From: Colwellia sp. MB3u-45 | GTDB taxonomy: Bacteria > Pseudomonadota > Gammaproteobacteria > Enterobacterales > Alteromonadaceae | Length of the DNA: 64,000 nucleotides | Direction of reading: 5' to 3' | Assembly (NCBI RefSeq): GCF_014077005.1 | Contig: NZ_JACGVC010000044.1 | Location: 124,001 to 188,000, forward strand | Shown here: positions 45,383 through 55,277 of the stretch, piece by piece | How the letters are laid out: the number at the start of each line of letters is the position of its first letter | Position numbering within the stretch: the stretch's first letter is position 1 | Program-made: the position numbers and the translations under genes | The notes under the pieces: generated by a model | What the model saw: the letters and a program-made list of their open reading frames with translations, nothing else | Database searches by the model: none | Told to the model about the DNA's origin: nothing

Positions 45383-48300
45383 ATGAGTGTTTCCACGGTC
45401 TTAAATAGATGGCTCAAACGTCTGTATAAACTATTAGCAATTTTGTTAGTAGCTTTTGCCGTGTCAATTAGTCTATTGCGCTTATTTTTACCCTATGCAC
45501 ATAATTATCGCCAAGCGGTCGAAGATTATCTCAACAATAGCTATAAAAGTAACATCTCTATTGGTTCGTTAAGCATGGGCTGGGGTCAGTTAGGGCCAAC
45601 ATTGATCACCCAAAAAGTTGAGCTTTTGTCTAATGACAAGAGTAAAATATACCTTGATAGTTTGGCGGTTGAATTGGACTTTTGGCGCAGCATGCGCTCA
45701 GGGAAACTGGTGACGCAAAACTTTGTTATCTCGGGCGCAGAATTAGTATTCGAACAAGCGGCACTGGCTAACTCCGCCGCAGAAATCTCTACCAATGAAG
45801 CGGATAATAAAGACTTAATAACGTCGCTTTCCTCAATATTACTTGAACAAATTTCTCGTTTTTCGATTCGTGATAGTCATGTGCTTTATCATACCCTTAG
45901 TGGGGTGCGAGCCTTTACCATTAATGAATTGTTTTGGGTAAATGAAAACAATCAGCATAGAGCTAACGGTACTATTATCGTCGACGGTCTCAGCTCTAAT
46001 AATTTAAAAGTGTTGTTAGACTTTCAAGGGCCAAGGTTTGATCAACTCAGTGGCCAAGCCTATTTAGAAGCCAATGACATTGACATTACCCCTTGGTTAG
46101 GGACACTTCTCGCGATTAAGGATGCCAACACCCACTCAGCGATTAATTTTAGTGCTTGGTTAAAGCTTAACACGGGTAAGCCCGAGTTTATTCAGGTCGC
46201 TCTTGGTGATAATGAAATCACTTGGCAACATCAGGGTAAAGCGCAAAAATTTGAGATTATAGGTGGTGATTTTCAAATAAAAATCTTAAACGAATTAGTG
46301 TTTAATCTAGCAAGCTCACCATTAACTGTTAAACGTAATGGTAGGGAAACTAATAAAATATCCTTGATGGCCAAGGTTAATGGTACCAATATCAATGGTT
46401 ATATTAATGCTATCGAGCTAGCCAGTTTTGCCGGCGTATCACCGCTATTAGTTGACGATGTTGGCCTTGAAAAACTATTATTAGACCTTGACCCAGAGGG
46501 CCGAGTTGAAGAGATTCATTTTCGCAGTACTGCGGATAATTTCGCTATCACAGCCGCATTTAGCGATGTTGACAGCCATTTTAGTCAAGGTATTCCCGGC
46601 ATTGACAATGTCAGTGGTGAATTAGTTTATGCTAATAATCAGCTGCAAATATCATTAAGTGCTGTTGATGGCGCACTCGATTTCGATAAACATTTTAAAT
46701 ACCCTATTCCTTACACTCGCTTAACGAGTTTGATCAATGCAAAGTTTTCAGCGGATGACTGGCAATTTTCGGTTGAAAATATAGAATTTAATTCGCCGCA
46801 GCTGAGTTTAAGTGCAGACGTAAAAATAAAGAGTGTTAAAGATCAAGCGATAACAATGTCACTCTTGGCGAGTGCAAGTCAGGATAATACAGAGTTTGCT
46901 GAATATTTTTATCCCCATCTATTAATGGGTGAGGGTTTGGTGAACTACTTAAATGGCGCGATTGTTAATGGTAAAATTAAGCAGGCTTTAGTGTTATTTA
47001 ATGGGCCATTAAAAAGCTTTCCGTTTAACCACCGTGAAGGTGTTTTTGTGGTTGACGCTGAGTTGTCTCAAAGTACATTTAAATTTGACCCACAGTGGCC
47101 GGCGATTGAAAACTTCGCCGCGAACTTAAACTTCACCAATAATAGTATGCTTATTACCGGCAGAGAAGGCACATTGTCGGGTATTGACGTTAACGGTGTT
47201 CAAGCCGCTATTGCTGAGTTAACAGGTAGTCAAGTATTAACAGTTGACGCCGACTTTACTCAAACCGAGCCGCAATTAGTGCAGCAACTGATGGCGGCGA
47301 GTCCAATGCAAGAAACGATTGGTGTAACATTAGAGCAAGTGGTGGTTTCAGCGCCGATTAATGGTGATTTCTCTTTAACATTACCATTAAATAATCCTGC
47401 AGCTGTTATCGCTAAAGGTTATGTTGAGTTTAAAAATAATCATCTCGCGTTACAAGCACCGCGAATGGACTTTAGCCAAGTTAATGGCCGTTTAGACTAT
47501 TATAATGATCGAATAACTGTTTCGGGTGTTGAGCTTGATTGGCGCGGTATGCCGTTAACTATTAATGTTACCGCTGAACAAAATCCTGAGCACTATAAGG
47601 TCAGTATTGAAACACTAGGTCAGTGGAAAACTAGCCAATGGCAAAGACAATTACCTGATGAATTAGTGAAATATGCCGACGGTAAAATAGACTGGCAAGG
47701 TATGCTAGCACTGAATATTAGTGATGATAAATTTAACTATGATTACCAAATACACTCGACCATAGATGAGGTGAATTTAGCCTTACCCGCACCTTTTAGT
47801 AAGCGCATAGGCGAACAAGTTGCAGTAAAAATTCACGCCTTTGGCAATAAGCTTAATAGCACCATAAACGCGGATATGGGTGATGAGCTAGGCTTTTATG
47901 CTTTACTGGATCATCAACAAACGCGTTTTTCATTAGCGCATTTAGTGCTAGGCAAGCAAACTTTAGGGTCACCCATTTCAGGCTTTCATATTAGTGCTGA
48001 TCTAGCCCAAGCAAATTATCAGCAATGGCAGCCTTTAGTGTTAGATATTTTGGCGGCTGTTGAGCCCACACCAGACAAGTTAGATCCATCAGCCGTGTCA
48101 TCCGATATAAAGACCAAGGAGCAGAGCTTATTATCAGCGCCTGATAAAATACAGGGTCAGGTGGGCAACTTAATGGTTTATGATAAAAACTTCCAGCAAG
48201 TCAATTTTGACTTTACACCTGAGTTGGATGGATGGCTGCTCAATATCAATGCTAAAGCACTAAAAGGCTCAGCTAAGTTTTATCCTGACTGGCATCAGCA

Positions 48301-49564
48301 AGGTATAGACATTAATGCAGATTTTGTGCATTTAACCAGCGCTAAAAATGAGTTAGTGCCAGCAGAGAGCCTTGAAGGTTTTGTTGATAACACTTTGGTT
48401 AATAACACGTCAGTTGATAAAACTGTGACTGATGAAAATCTGATCGATGAGGCAGAAGTTACTGAGGAGATAAAATCTGGTAGTACAGCATCAGTAAAAC
48501 TAGCGCCAACTCACGAAGTTGAGCCAGAGGCTGGTGAAGTAAAGCCAATTCAACAAAGTAACACAGTGACTGAATTTGAGCCAATAAACTCAGTTGAACA
48601 GCCAATATCGTCACCGATTGATACTGTGCGTAATGCGGCACTTTTTGCTAATGTGCCACCATTAAAGGTGACTTGTGCCAGTTGCCAGTATGATAATTAT
48701 GACTTTGGTGAGGTAAGTTTCACCTTAGAGCGAGCAGATGAAGATACATTATTATTGAAAAATTTCACCGCTAAACGCGATAATAATGCATTGGCATTTA
48801 ACGCTCAGTGGCAACAAGACAATGAGGGGTCAAATACTCGTGTTACCGGCACCTTGGCTACTGATGATGTGGCGGGTGAAATAGCGCAATTAGGTTACGT
48901 TTCGATTATAAAAGATAGTGGTGTCGAGATGAAGTACAACCTTGATTGGCAGGGTGGGCCGCATGACTTTGCAACTGCGACGCTTAATGGCGAGCTATCA
49001 ACAACATTTGATGATGGCTATTTGGCTGATGTTGATGATAAAGGCGTGCGTATTTTATCCTTGTTAAGTTTGCAGTCACTGGTGCGTAAACTTAGTTTTG
49101 ATTTTAGAGATATTTTTAGTGATGGTATGTTCTATAGTGAGCTAAAAGGTCACTTTATGGTAAAAGATGGCGTGGCATATACTGATAATATTCAGATGAA
49201 TGGCACTGCCGGTGATTTAACCATAGTGGGTAATACTAATTTAAATAATGGTAACCTTGATTATCGGATGTCATATAAACCCAATTTAACTTCTAGTTTG
49301 CCGGTATTGGCTTGGATTGCGACACTAAATCCCGTAACCTTTTTAGCGGGCATGGCACTGGATGAAGTGATCACGTCGACGGTAATTGCTGAAATTAATT
49401 TTGAAGTAACAGGAAACTTAGACGATCCGCAATTTAAACAAGTCAGTCGTAAAAATCAAAATATCAGCGTTGGCCGCTCATCACCACCTAAAATAGTTGA
49501 AAATATTTCAGAAGATGCCACTAAAATCAAGGCTTCAGAGCAGCCTGAAGAACAACCTTTGTAG
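45383..49564 (+). CDS. yhdP: YhdP, AsmA-like envelope protein (phospholipid transport)
   Basis: YhdP is a very long inner-membrane-anchored AsmA-family protein that with TamB and YdbH moves phospholipids to the outer membrane in E. coli. The 1393-aa protein has one N-terminal membrane helix (about 13-35) and a long repeated beta-strand body. The C-terminal region GNLDYRMSYKPNLTSSLPVLAWI is typical. It is about 125 residues longer than the E. coli protein; part of the excess is an acidic Glu/Thr/Val-rich insert (about 990-1080). The gene lies between rng and tldD, as in E. coli. Confidence 0.93.
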   Translation: MSVSTVLNRWLKRLYKLLAILLVAFAVSISLLRLFLPYAHNYRQAVEDYLNNSYKSNISIGSLSMGWGQLGPTLITQKVELLSNDKSKIYLDSLAVELDFWRSMRSGKLVTQNFVISGAELVFEQAALANSAAEISTNEADNKDLITSLSSILLEQISRFSIRDSHVLYHTLSGVRAFTINELFWVNENNQHRANGTIIVDGLSSNNLKVLLDFQGPRFDQLSGQAYLEANDIDITPWLGTLLAIKDANTHSAINFSAWLKLNTGKPEFIQVALGDNEITWQHQGKAQKFEIIGGDFQIKILNELVFNLASSPLTVKRNGRETNKISLMAKVNGTNINGYINAIELASFAGVSPLLVDDVGLEKLLLDLDPEGRVEEIHFRSTADNFAITAAFSDVDSHFSQGIPGIDNVSGELVYANNQLQISLSAVDGALDFDKHFKYPIPYTRLTSLINAKFSADDWQFSVENIEFNSPQLSLSADVKIKSVKDQAITMSLLASASQDNTEFAEYFYPHLLMGEGLVNYLNGAIVNGKIKQALVLFNGPLKSFPFNHREGVFVVDAELSQSTFKFDPQWPAIENFAANLNFTNNSMLITGREGTLSGIDVNGVQAAIAELTGSQVLTVDADFTQTEPQLVQQLMAASPMQETIGVTLEQVVVSAPINGDFSLTLPLNNPAAVIAKGYVEFKNNHLALQAPRMDFSQVNGRLDYYNDRITVSGVELDWRGMPLTINVTAEQNPEHYKVSIETLGQWKTSQWQRQLPDELVKYADGKIDWQGMLALNISDDKFNYDYQIHSTIDEVNLALPAPFSKRIGEQVAVKIHAFGNKLNSTINADMGDELGFYALLDHQQTRFSLAHLVLGKQTLGSPISGFHISADLAQANYQQWQPLVLDILAAVEPTPDKLDPSAVSSDIKTKEQSLLSAPDKIQGQVGNLMVYDKNFQQVNFDFTPELDGWLLNINAKALKGSAKFYPDWHQQGIDINADFVHLTSAKNELVPAESLEGFVDNTLVNNTSVDKTVTDENLIDEAEVTEEIKSGSTASVKLAPTHEVEPEAGEVKPIQQSNTVTEFEPINSVEQPISSPIDTVRNAALFANVPPLKVTCASCQYDNYDFGEVSFTLERADEDTLLLKNFTAKRDNNALAFNAQWQQDNEGSNTRVTGTLATDDVAGEIAQLGYVSIIKDSGVEMKYNLDWQGGPHDFATATLNGELSTTFDDGYLADVDDKGVRILSLLSLQSLVRKLSFDFRDIFSDGMFYSELKGHFMVKDGVAYTDNIQMNGTAGDLTIVGNTNLNNGNLDYRMSYKPNLTSSLPVLAWIATLNPVTFLAGMALDEVITSTVIAEINFEVTGNLDDPQFKQVSRKNQNISVGRSSPPKIVENISEDATKIKASEQPEEQPL

Positions 49565-49628
49565 TGGAACTTTGATAGATGATATGGATGGATAACCTTG
49601 ATTAATGATGATAATGGGTAATAAAATA

Positions 49629-50462
49629 ATGCAAATTTGTGCGATACAAATGTCTTCTAATACCCGTGTTGAAGACAATATTGCTGATATTGAACAGCAA
49701 TTAGCTACTTTGGAACTAGCGCAACAACAACTGGTTTTGTTGCCTGAATGCTGTTTGTTTTTTGGTGGTAAAGATAAAGCGCAACTGGCGTTGGCAAAAG
49801 AAAATCAGCAAAGCAATGGGCTAAAAACTCGGCTTGGAAAGCTGGCAATAAAATATAATGTTTTTCTCGTGGCGGGCAGTATTCCCGTACTATCAAATCA
49901 GCCAGAAAAATTTACTAACAGTTGTTTTGTTTTTTCCCCTGAAGGCCAAGAACTTGGGAGCTATGATAAAATTCATTTGTTTGATGTTGCGGTGCAAGAC
50001 AACGAAAAAAATTACTGTGAATCTCGTTATGTCAAAGCCGGTGATCATACTAGCGTAGTGAATGTGGCTGGCGTTAAGGTTGGCTTGTCAATTTGTTATG
50101 ATTTGCGTTTTCCAGCACTATTTCACCAGTTATGCCAACAAGGGGCAAAAATTATTACTGTACCCAGTGCTTTTACTCGGGTAACGGGCGCAGCACATTG
50201 GCAAACCTTATTGCAGGCGCGCGCGATTGAAAATCAAGTATATATTGTTGCCGCAGGGCAAGAAGGTGTGCATTTAAATGGTCGGGAAACTTGGGGCCAC
50301 AGTATGATCATTAGTCCATGGGGCGAAATACTGACTCAGCTTGATATCTCAAAAGGTATTATTTGTGCTGATTACCAAGAACAAGAATTAGACAAGGTGC
50401 GTAAAGCTATGCCTGTTGCCACTCATAATCGTTTTAAAAATAAGTTGATGTCGTATGAATAA
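49629..50462 (+). CDS. Carbon-nitrogen hydrolase (nitrilase superfamily, Nit-like)
   Basis: This enzyme of about 277 aa is a Cys-dependent amidase of the nitrilase superfamily. The catalytic triad can be read: Glu in [10 protein letters not shown], Lys in SYDKIHLFD, Cys in [12 protein letters not shown]. Similarity to Nit1/Nit2 suggests deaminated-glutathione or omega-amidase activity, but the substrate is not settled. The start is ambiguous: ATG codons at 49605, 49608, 49614 and 49629 are in frame, and I use the last because the conserved strand [10 protein letters not shown] begins there. It overlaps tldD by 8 bases. Confidence 0.88.
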   Translation: MQICAIQMSSNTRVEDNIADIEQQLATLELAQQQLVLLPECCLFFGGKDKAQLALAKENQQSNGLKTRLGKLAIKYNVFLVAGSIPVLSNQPEKFTNSCFVFSPEGQELGSYDKIHLFDVAVQDNEKNYCESRYVKAGDHTSVVNVAGVKVGLSICYDLRFPALFHQLCQQGAKIITVPSAFTRVTGAAHWQTLLQARAIENQVYIVAAGQEGVHLNGRETWGHSMIISPWGEILTQLDISKGIICADYQEQELDKVRKAMPVATHNRFKNKLMSYE

Positions 50463-51903
50463 TGTTGAGATAGAGCTTTTAGCCAATAGTGAAATTGATC
50501 AAAGTATGCTGATGGATACCTTGGATAACATTTTCCAACGTAAAGTCGATTTAGCGGATTTATATTTTCAATCCAGTAGCCATGAATCATGGATGCTGGA
50601 AGACGGTATAGTCAAAGAAGGCTCTTATAACATCGAACGTGGTGTCGGTGTACGTGCTATATCAGGTGAAAAAACCGGCTTTGCTTACTCTGATGATATT
50701 TCGCCCAGCGCATTAAAAAAAGCGGCTGATGCGGCGAAAGGCATCGCTAATGCTGAAAAGTCTGCGCGAGTGCAAGTTTTTGATGGCAAAAAGATGCAGC
50801 AAAACCCCGCTCAATATCAGGCAACAGATCCACTGGCTAGTTTGCCTCAAGAGCAAAAGATAACCTTATTACACGAAGTAGAGGCTCATGCCCGCAGTGT
50901 TGATAAACGGGTTAAACAAGTGATTGTTAACTTGTCAGGTATTTATGAAAAAATATTAGTGGCGGCCAGTGATGGCACTTATGCTACCGATATACGACCA
51001 TTAGTACGGCTTAATTGTTCGGTGTTAGTTGAAGAAAACGGTAAGCGAGAGCGCGCTAGTTCCGGTGGTGGTGCACGTACAGATTATAGTTATTTCTTTG
51101 AGTTAGAGCATAATAAACCACGTTATTTAGCCTATGCAGAAGAAGCCGTTCGCCAAGCGTTAGTTAACTTAGTCGCGATTGATTCACCGGCAGGATTATT
51201 ACCGGTAGTGCTGGGTGCCGGCTGGCCAGGAGTATTACTTCATGAAGCGGTTGGTCATGGTTTAGAAGGTGACTTTAACCGTAAAGGCTCTTCAGCATTT
51301 TCGGGAAAAATTGGCCAAAAAGTTACCTCTGATTTATGTACTATTGTTGATGATGGCACTATGGCAAATCGTCGTGGTTCGATCAGTATTGATGACGAAG
51401 GTACGCCAGGGCAGTACAACGTGCTGATTGAAAAAGGTGTACTCAAAGGTTACATGCAAGACAAACACAATGCCGGTTTAATGGGCGTAAAGCCCACAGG
51501 TAATGGCAGACGTGAATCTTATGCACACTTACCTATGCCGCGCATGACCAACACTTATATGTTGGCAGGTGAACATAAGCCTGAAGACATTATCAAATCA
51601 GTTAAAAAAGGTATTTACGCCCCCAATTTTGCCGGTGGGCAGGTTGATATTACTTCGGGTAAATTTGTTTTCACTAGTTCAGAAGCGTATTTAATTGAAA
51701 ATGGCGAAATTACTTCACCCATAAAAGGCGCTACTCTCATTGGCAGTGGCCCTGAGGCCATGAAGAACGTGAGCATGGTAGGTAATGACTTGAAACTAGA
51801 TGCTGGTGTGGGTGTTTGTGGTAAAGACGGTCAAAGCTTGCCGGTTGGTGTTGGTCAACCAACCTTGAAGATTGATCAAATGACGGTAGGTGGTACGCAA
51901 TAA
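50455..51903 (+). CDS. tldD: Metalloprotease TldD
   Basis: TldD forms a heterodimeric zinc protease with TldE (PmbA), which trims peptides such as microcin B17 precursor and CcdA. The 482-aa protein has the zinc motif HEAVGH near residue 262 followed by [10 protein letters not shown], and the conserved end [18 protein letters not shown]. pmbA is not in this window, as is usual. A terminator follows. Confidence 0.97.
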   Translation: MNNVEIELLANSEIDQSMLMDTLDNIFQRKVDLADLYFQSSSHESWMLEDGIVKEGSYNIERGVGVRAISGEKTGFAYSDDISPSALKKAADAAKGIANAEKSARVQVFDGKKMQQNPAQYQATDPLASLPQEQKITLLHEVEAHARSVDKRVKQVIVNLSGIYEKILVAASDGTYATDIRPLVRLNCSVLVEENGKRERASSGGGARTDYSYFFELEHNKPRYLAYAEEAVRQALVNLVAIDSPAGLLPVVLGAGWPGVLLHEAVGHGLEGDFNRKGSSAFSGKIGQKVTSDLCTIVDDGTMANRRGSISIDDEGTPGQYNVLIEKGVLKGYMQDKHNAGLMGVKPTGNGRRESYAHLPMPRMTNTYMLAGEHKPEDIIKSVKKGIYAPNFAGGQVDITSGKFVFTSSEAYLIENGEITSPIKGATLIGSGPEAMKNVSMVGNDLKLDAGVGVCGKDGQSLPVGVGQPTLKIDQMTVGGTQ

Positions 51904-51934
51904 CGCCGGCTTAAAGTACTATTCTCAGAATCAT

Positions 51935-51964
51935 AAAAAAAAGCCCTTTCGGGCTTTTTTATTT
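51935..51964. terminator. Bidirectional terminator between tldD and the CvfB-like gene
   Basis: AAGCCC and GGGCTT flank the loop TTTC, with an A-run before and a T-run after. It serves the two convergent genes. Confidence 0.9.
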
Positions 51965-51980
51965 TAAGTGATGAGAAAAA

Positions 51981-52817
51981 TTAAGAATCTTTGAGGCGAA
52001 TGCCTTTCGCTTCAATGGTAATTTTACCGTTTTTCATTAAATTACCTACGGTGGCCTTAAAGGTTTTTTTACTGACCCCTAAAATACGCTTGATCAATTC
52101 TGGGTCACTTTTATCATGCAACGGACTAAAACCGTCGTGCTCGGCAATATGAGCTAATAATACCTCACTAAAGTCTTTAACTTTACCTTCGCCTGGGCGG
52201 GTCAATGATAAATCAATACGACCATCTTCACGTACTTGCTTGATATAACCAGTTATTTTTTTACCAGTACGCAGTGGCTTAAATATTTCATTATCGTAAA
52301 GTAAACCCCAATGCAGATCATTAATAATCGCTTTAAAACCCAAGTCAGTTTTCGTGGCAATGGTTAATGTTACTTTATCCCATTTTTGATATTCGGCTGG
52401 CCAAATATCAATAAACTTATCTAACTTACTTGAGGCAACTAAACGGTCAGTTTTGAGATCGAGAAAAATCCGAACAAGATAATACTTGCCCGCTTCCATA
52501 GGGGTATGTTGTTGGTTATAAGGTACCAGTAAATCTTTAGGTAAGCCCCAATCTAGAAAGGCACCCATTTTATTGACTTGGCTAACTTTTAACGAGACAA
52601 ATTCATCAACTTCCGCTAATGGCTTTTCCGTTGTTGCCACGATTCTATCTGCAGTATCTGCATAGATAAAAACCTTAACTTCACTACCCACTTGGCAATT
52701 TTCAGGCACAAAGCGATTAGGTAATAACAGTTCACCTAATTCATTTGCATTTAAATATGCGCCATTGTCAGTAATTGCTACTACAGGAAGAGTGTTGTAT
52801 TTGCCGATGCTTGCCAT
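51981..52817 (-). CDS. S1-like RNA-binding protein of the CvfB family
   Basis: The 278-aa protein has the layout of CvfB/YitL: three S1-like OB domains followed by a C-terminal winged-helix domain (ELIKRILGVSKKTFKATVGNLMKNGKITI). The N-terminal GAYLNANELGELLLPNRFVP and the LTRPGEGKV segment are typical. CvfB affects virulence gene expression in Staphylococcus. In gammaproteobacteria the role is unknown, with RNA binding likely. Confidence 0.88.
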   Translation of the reverse strand: MASIGKYNTLPVVAITDNGAYLNANELGELLLPNRFVPENCQVGSEVKVFIYADTADRIVATTEKPLAEVDEFVSLKVSQVNKMGAFLDWGLPKDLLVPYNQQHTPMEAGKYYLVRIFLDLKTDRLVASSKLDKFIDIWPAEYQKWDKVTLTIATKTDLGFKAIINDLHWGLLYDNEIFKPLRTGKKITGYIKQVREDGRIDLSLTRPGEGKVKDFSEVLLAHIAEHDGFSPLHDKSDPELIKRILGVSKKTFKATVGNLMKNGKITIEAKGIRLKDS

Positions 52818-52896
52818 GTGAATTCTTGAGGTCAGTTAACTTGCGGCTATAATAACCGATCTGGCGGCAAGTTAACTATAACTTTCAATGCTGGGG

Positions 52897-53364
52897 CTAA
52901 TTTTTATTTAACTCTGCTGCTTTTAATTGCATATTTAGTTTGGTTTGAATGTATTCACTATGTCGTAAATGCAACAAATCGGCAATCTTACGAATAATAT
53001 GCTCCTCAATGCTAGCGAGTTCGCCATCGGCATAAGCGACCTGCCATAACAGCTCTAACATTCTCACCCGTTGTTCAGTACTGTAATTTTCGTTGATTTT
53101 AGAGGTAAATTGGTAAAAATCAGTAGCGTGTTCACAAAGTAAGAGCGAGTGCTTTATGATCTCAGTGACTTCATCGCTAGTTAAATGAAATTGACTAGCG
53201 ATAATATCATTGAGTTTTTGTTGTTCAGCTTTATCAAGCTGACCATCGGCAAGCATGACTTCACATAATAATACACTACCGGCAATTTCTAAGCTTAACT
53301 CATCTGCTTGCTGATTATTTTCTTCGCCTAATAATTGGAAAAAGGCACTAATTTTTGACAACAT
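52897..53364 (-). CDS. TerB-like protein
   Basis: This 155-aa, mostly helical protein has the duplicated TerB-type acidic motif (VMLADGQLDKAEQQKL and VAYADGELASIEEHII), which in TerB-like proteins binds metal ions. No other tellurite-resistance gene is near, so a role in tellurite resistance should not be assumed. AGAGAG precedes the ATG. It is 79 bases upstream of the CvfB-like gene on the same strand. Confidence 0.85.
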   Translation of the reverse strand: MLSKISAFFQLLGEENNQQADELSLEIAGSVLLCEVMLADGQLDKAEQQKLNDIIASQFHLTSDEVTEIIKHSLLLCEHATDFYQFTSKINENYSTEQRVRMLELLWQVAYADGELASIEEHIIRKIADLLHLRHSEYIQTKLNMQLKAAELNKN

Positions 53365-53461
53365 AAATTACTCTCTTTGTAGATGATGAATATTAATGTA
53401 CTTACTTTTAGGGACAAGTGCTTAATTAACTTACTGTTAATAAAAAATTGTAACCTTGAAT

Positions 53462-53593
53462 ATGCATAGCTTAACTCAAGTGCCTTGGTTGCGGTTAATT
53501 AAGCCACCAACAAGGACTGTGGTATTGTTAATGCTCAGTTTTTTACTTTTGTTGTTAGTGATCTTTGGTACCTTTTTCGATATATTAACGTAA
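53462..53593 (+). CDS. Possible small single-helix membrane protein
   Basis: An ATG-started frame of 43 codons encodes a basic N-terminus (MHSLTQVPWLRLIKPPTRT) followed by one strongly hydrophobic helix of about 20 residues and the end FDILT. The positive-inside pattern is what a real membrane peptide would show. No good ribosome-binding site is visible, and I recognise no family, so it may be chance. Confidence 0.3.
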   Translation: MHSLTQVPWLRLIKPPTRTVVLLMLSFLLLLLVIFGTFFDILT

Positions 53594-53802
53594 AATACTT
53601 TTTTGATCATGGTGTGTATTACCTGTGTTTATATTAAGCGGGTTCATGGCTAAGTGACAGTAGACAGTAGTCATTTTTTTGGTATTACCCTAACCTTGGG
53701 CCAATAAGTACAAGAGCAACGCTTAAACGCCATTTTGTAGTATTTATCCAAAGGTTATTCTGGTATTAGTTAATTCGACTAAAAATTTTTATAAAAGTTT
53801 AC

Positions 53803-53845
53803 TTAATAGTGAAAAAAACCACTATGTTATTAAAGTCACTATTAA
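53803..53845. promoter_or_regulatory. Inverted repeat upstream of the efflux operon, possible operator
   Basis: TTAATAGTGA (53803-53812) and TCACTATTAA (53836-53845) are exact reverse complements 23 bases apart. They lie about 215 bases before the adaptor gene. No regulator gene is adjacent. Confidence 0.4.
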
Positions 53846-54057
53846 CTTAAGGCCTCATTTGTTTTTTTATAATAAGGAGATGCCTTAACTTATTGTTATA
53901 TAATGTTATTTTATTATAATTTGGACCGTTTTGAAAAGCGGCGCGAATGTTGTAACAAGCATTTACAACTTTGTTAGTTTTGTAGCCAGTAATTTCTGTA
54001 TCCTATTGGCAATTAAATTAATATTTACAACTATTTAGACTTTACGAGGACGAAATC

Positions 54058-55275
54058 GTGACACGGAAAAAACAAATAATTATACCTATTGTCATTTTAA
54101 TCGCTGGTTTTTTGATTTTCTTTTTATTTTCAAGTATGAAAAAACCACCGGAAGAAAAAGCCGTTGTTGATAATACCCCTATCGTTGCTGTTGAAGCGAT
54201 TTCACTTGCACCCATGACCTTACTCGTAGATTCATACGGTGTGGTTAAACCAAAATATGAAACTGAATTAGTCGCTCAAGTTAGCGGGGAAGTTGTTGAA
54301 TTATCAGAAAAATTTGTTCGTGGTGGTTTTGTTCAACAAGGTCAACTATTGGCCCGTATAGATCCCAGCGATTATCAAGCCGCACTCATTGAAGCCCAAG
54401 CAACCATGGCATCAGCACAGGCATCCTTAGAGCAGGAACGTGCGCAAGGGCAAGTTGCTGAGCAAGAATGGCAACGTATTACCGATGCAGCGCCTACGCC
54501 GTTGAGTTTACGTAAACCACAATTAGCCCAAGAAGTAGCACGAGTAAAATCCGCACAAGCGTTTATTCTGCGCGCTAAACGTAATTTAGAACGCACCGAA
54601 ATTAGAGCACCGTATGATGCGATGATCGACAGCCGTAATGTCGGCTTAGGTTCGTTTGTTGGTACCGGTAGTATGATAGGTAAATTACTCGGTATTGCCA
54701 TTGCTGAGGTACGTTTACCCGTTGCCGATAATCAATTAGAGTTTTTAATTGCACAAGGTAAAGGCGCGAGTGTTAATTTAACCGGCATATTTGCTGGCCG
54801 TGAGACCTTATGGGCAGCGAAAATTGTCCGTAGTGAAGGTGTTATTGATAGCAAAAGTCGCATGAGTTATTTAGTAGCTGAAATTTTTGACCCTTATGCT
54901 TTACGAGATAACAATCAAAAAACGCCGCTACGCTTTGGTGCTTATGTTAAGGCAAAAATTTTAGGGGCAGCCATAGCACAAGCGGCCAGTGTGCCGCGTT
55001 ATTTAGTTGAAAATAGTCGCGTTGCGCTGTTGGACAGTGAATCGAAATTACATTACTCAGCAGTAAAGATTGTTCGCCAAGATGGTCAAAATGTCATTAT
55101 TTCAGGTGGTTTAGCTGATGGTGACCAACTAATTGTCTCAGCGCTTGACTACCCAGTTGATGGGATGAAACTGGCGTTGATTACTGACCAAGCTGAGAAG
55201 CTTAATGATCAGCCAGAAGATGCTATTGCAAGTGAGTCGCAAGTGGCATTAAATGACAGTGATTCAGGGGAATAA
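54058..55275 (+). CDS. RND efflux periplasmic adaptor (membrane fusion protein)
   Basis: The 405-aa protein is an AcrA/MexA-like adaptor linking the inner-membrane pump to an outer-membrane channel. It has an N-terminal membrane anchor (about 6-25) with no lipobox Cys, the lipoyl half-motifs (VAQVSGEVVELSEKFVRGGFV, GQLLARIDPSDY), a helical hairpin and beta-barrel domains. It starts with GTG, with GAGGACG in front. The pump gene follows two bases after its stop. No TolC-type gene is in the window. Confidence 0.92.
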   Translation: MTRKKQIIIPIVILIAGFLIFFLFSSMKKPPEEKAVVDNTPIVAVEAISLAPMTLLVDSYGVVKPKYETELVAQVSGEVVELSEKFVRGGFVQQGQLLARIDPSDYQAALIEAQATMASAQASLEQERAQGQVAEQEWQRITDAAPTPLSLRKPQLAQEVARVKSAQAFILRAKRNLERTEIRAPYDAMIDSRNVGLGSFVGTGSMIGKLLGIAIAEVRLPVADNQLEFLIAQGKGASVNLTGIFAGRETLWAAKIVRSEGVIDSKSRMSYLVAEIFDPYALRDNNQKTPLRFGAYVKAKILGAAIAQAASVPRYLVENSRVALLDSESKLHYSAVKIVRQDGQNVIISGGLADGDQLIVSALDYPVDGMKLALITDQAEKLNDQPEDAIASESQVALNDSDSGE

Positions 55276-55277
55276 CC

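Larger units (their letters stand above)
53365..54057. other. Intergenic region upstream of the RND efflux operon
   Basis: This 693-bp stretch lies between two divergent genes and is strongly AT-rich. It contains a possible 43-codon membrane peptide (53462-53593) and a 10-bp inverted repeat (53803-53845). Otherwise I see nothing definite. Confidence 0.6.

Noticed and set aside
53455-53490. Possible third copy of the rnr-flanking repeat (CTTGAATATGCA followed by CAAGTGCCTTGG)
   Set aside because: The match is broken by a differing spacer and lacks the outer TATACCC arm. The same bases are also the start of the candidate 43-codon frame, so I do not count it as a copy.
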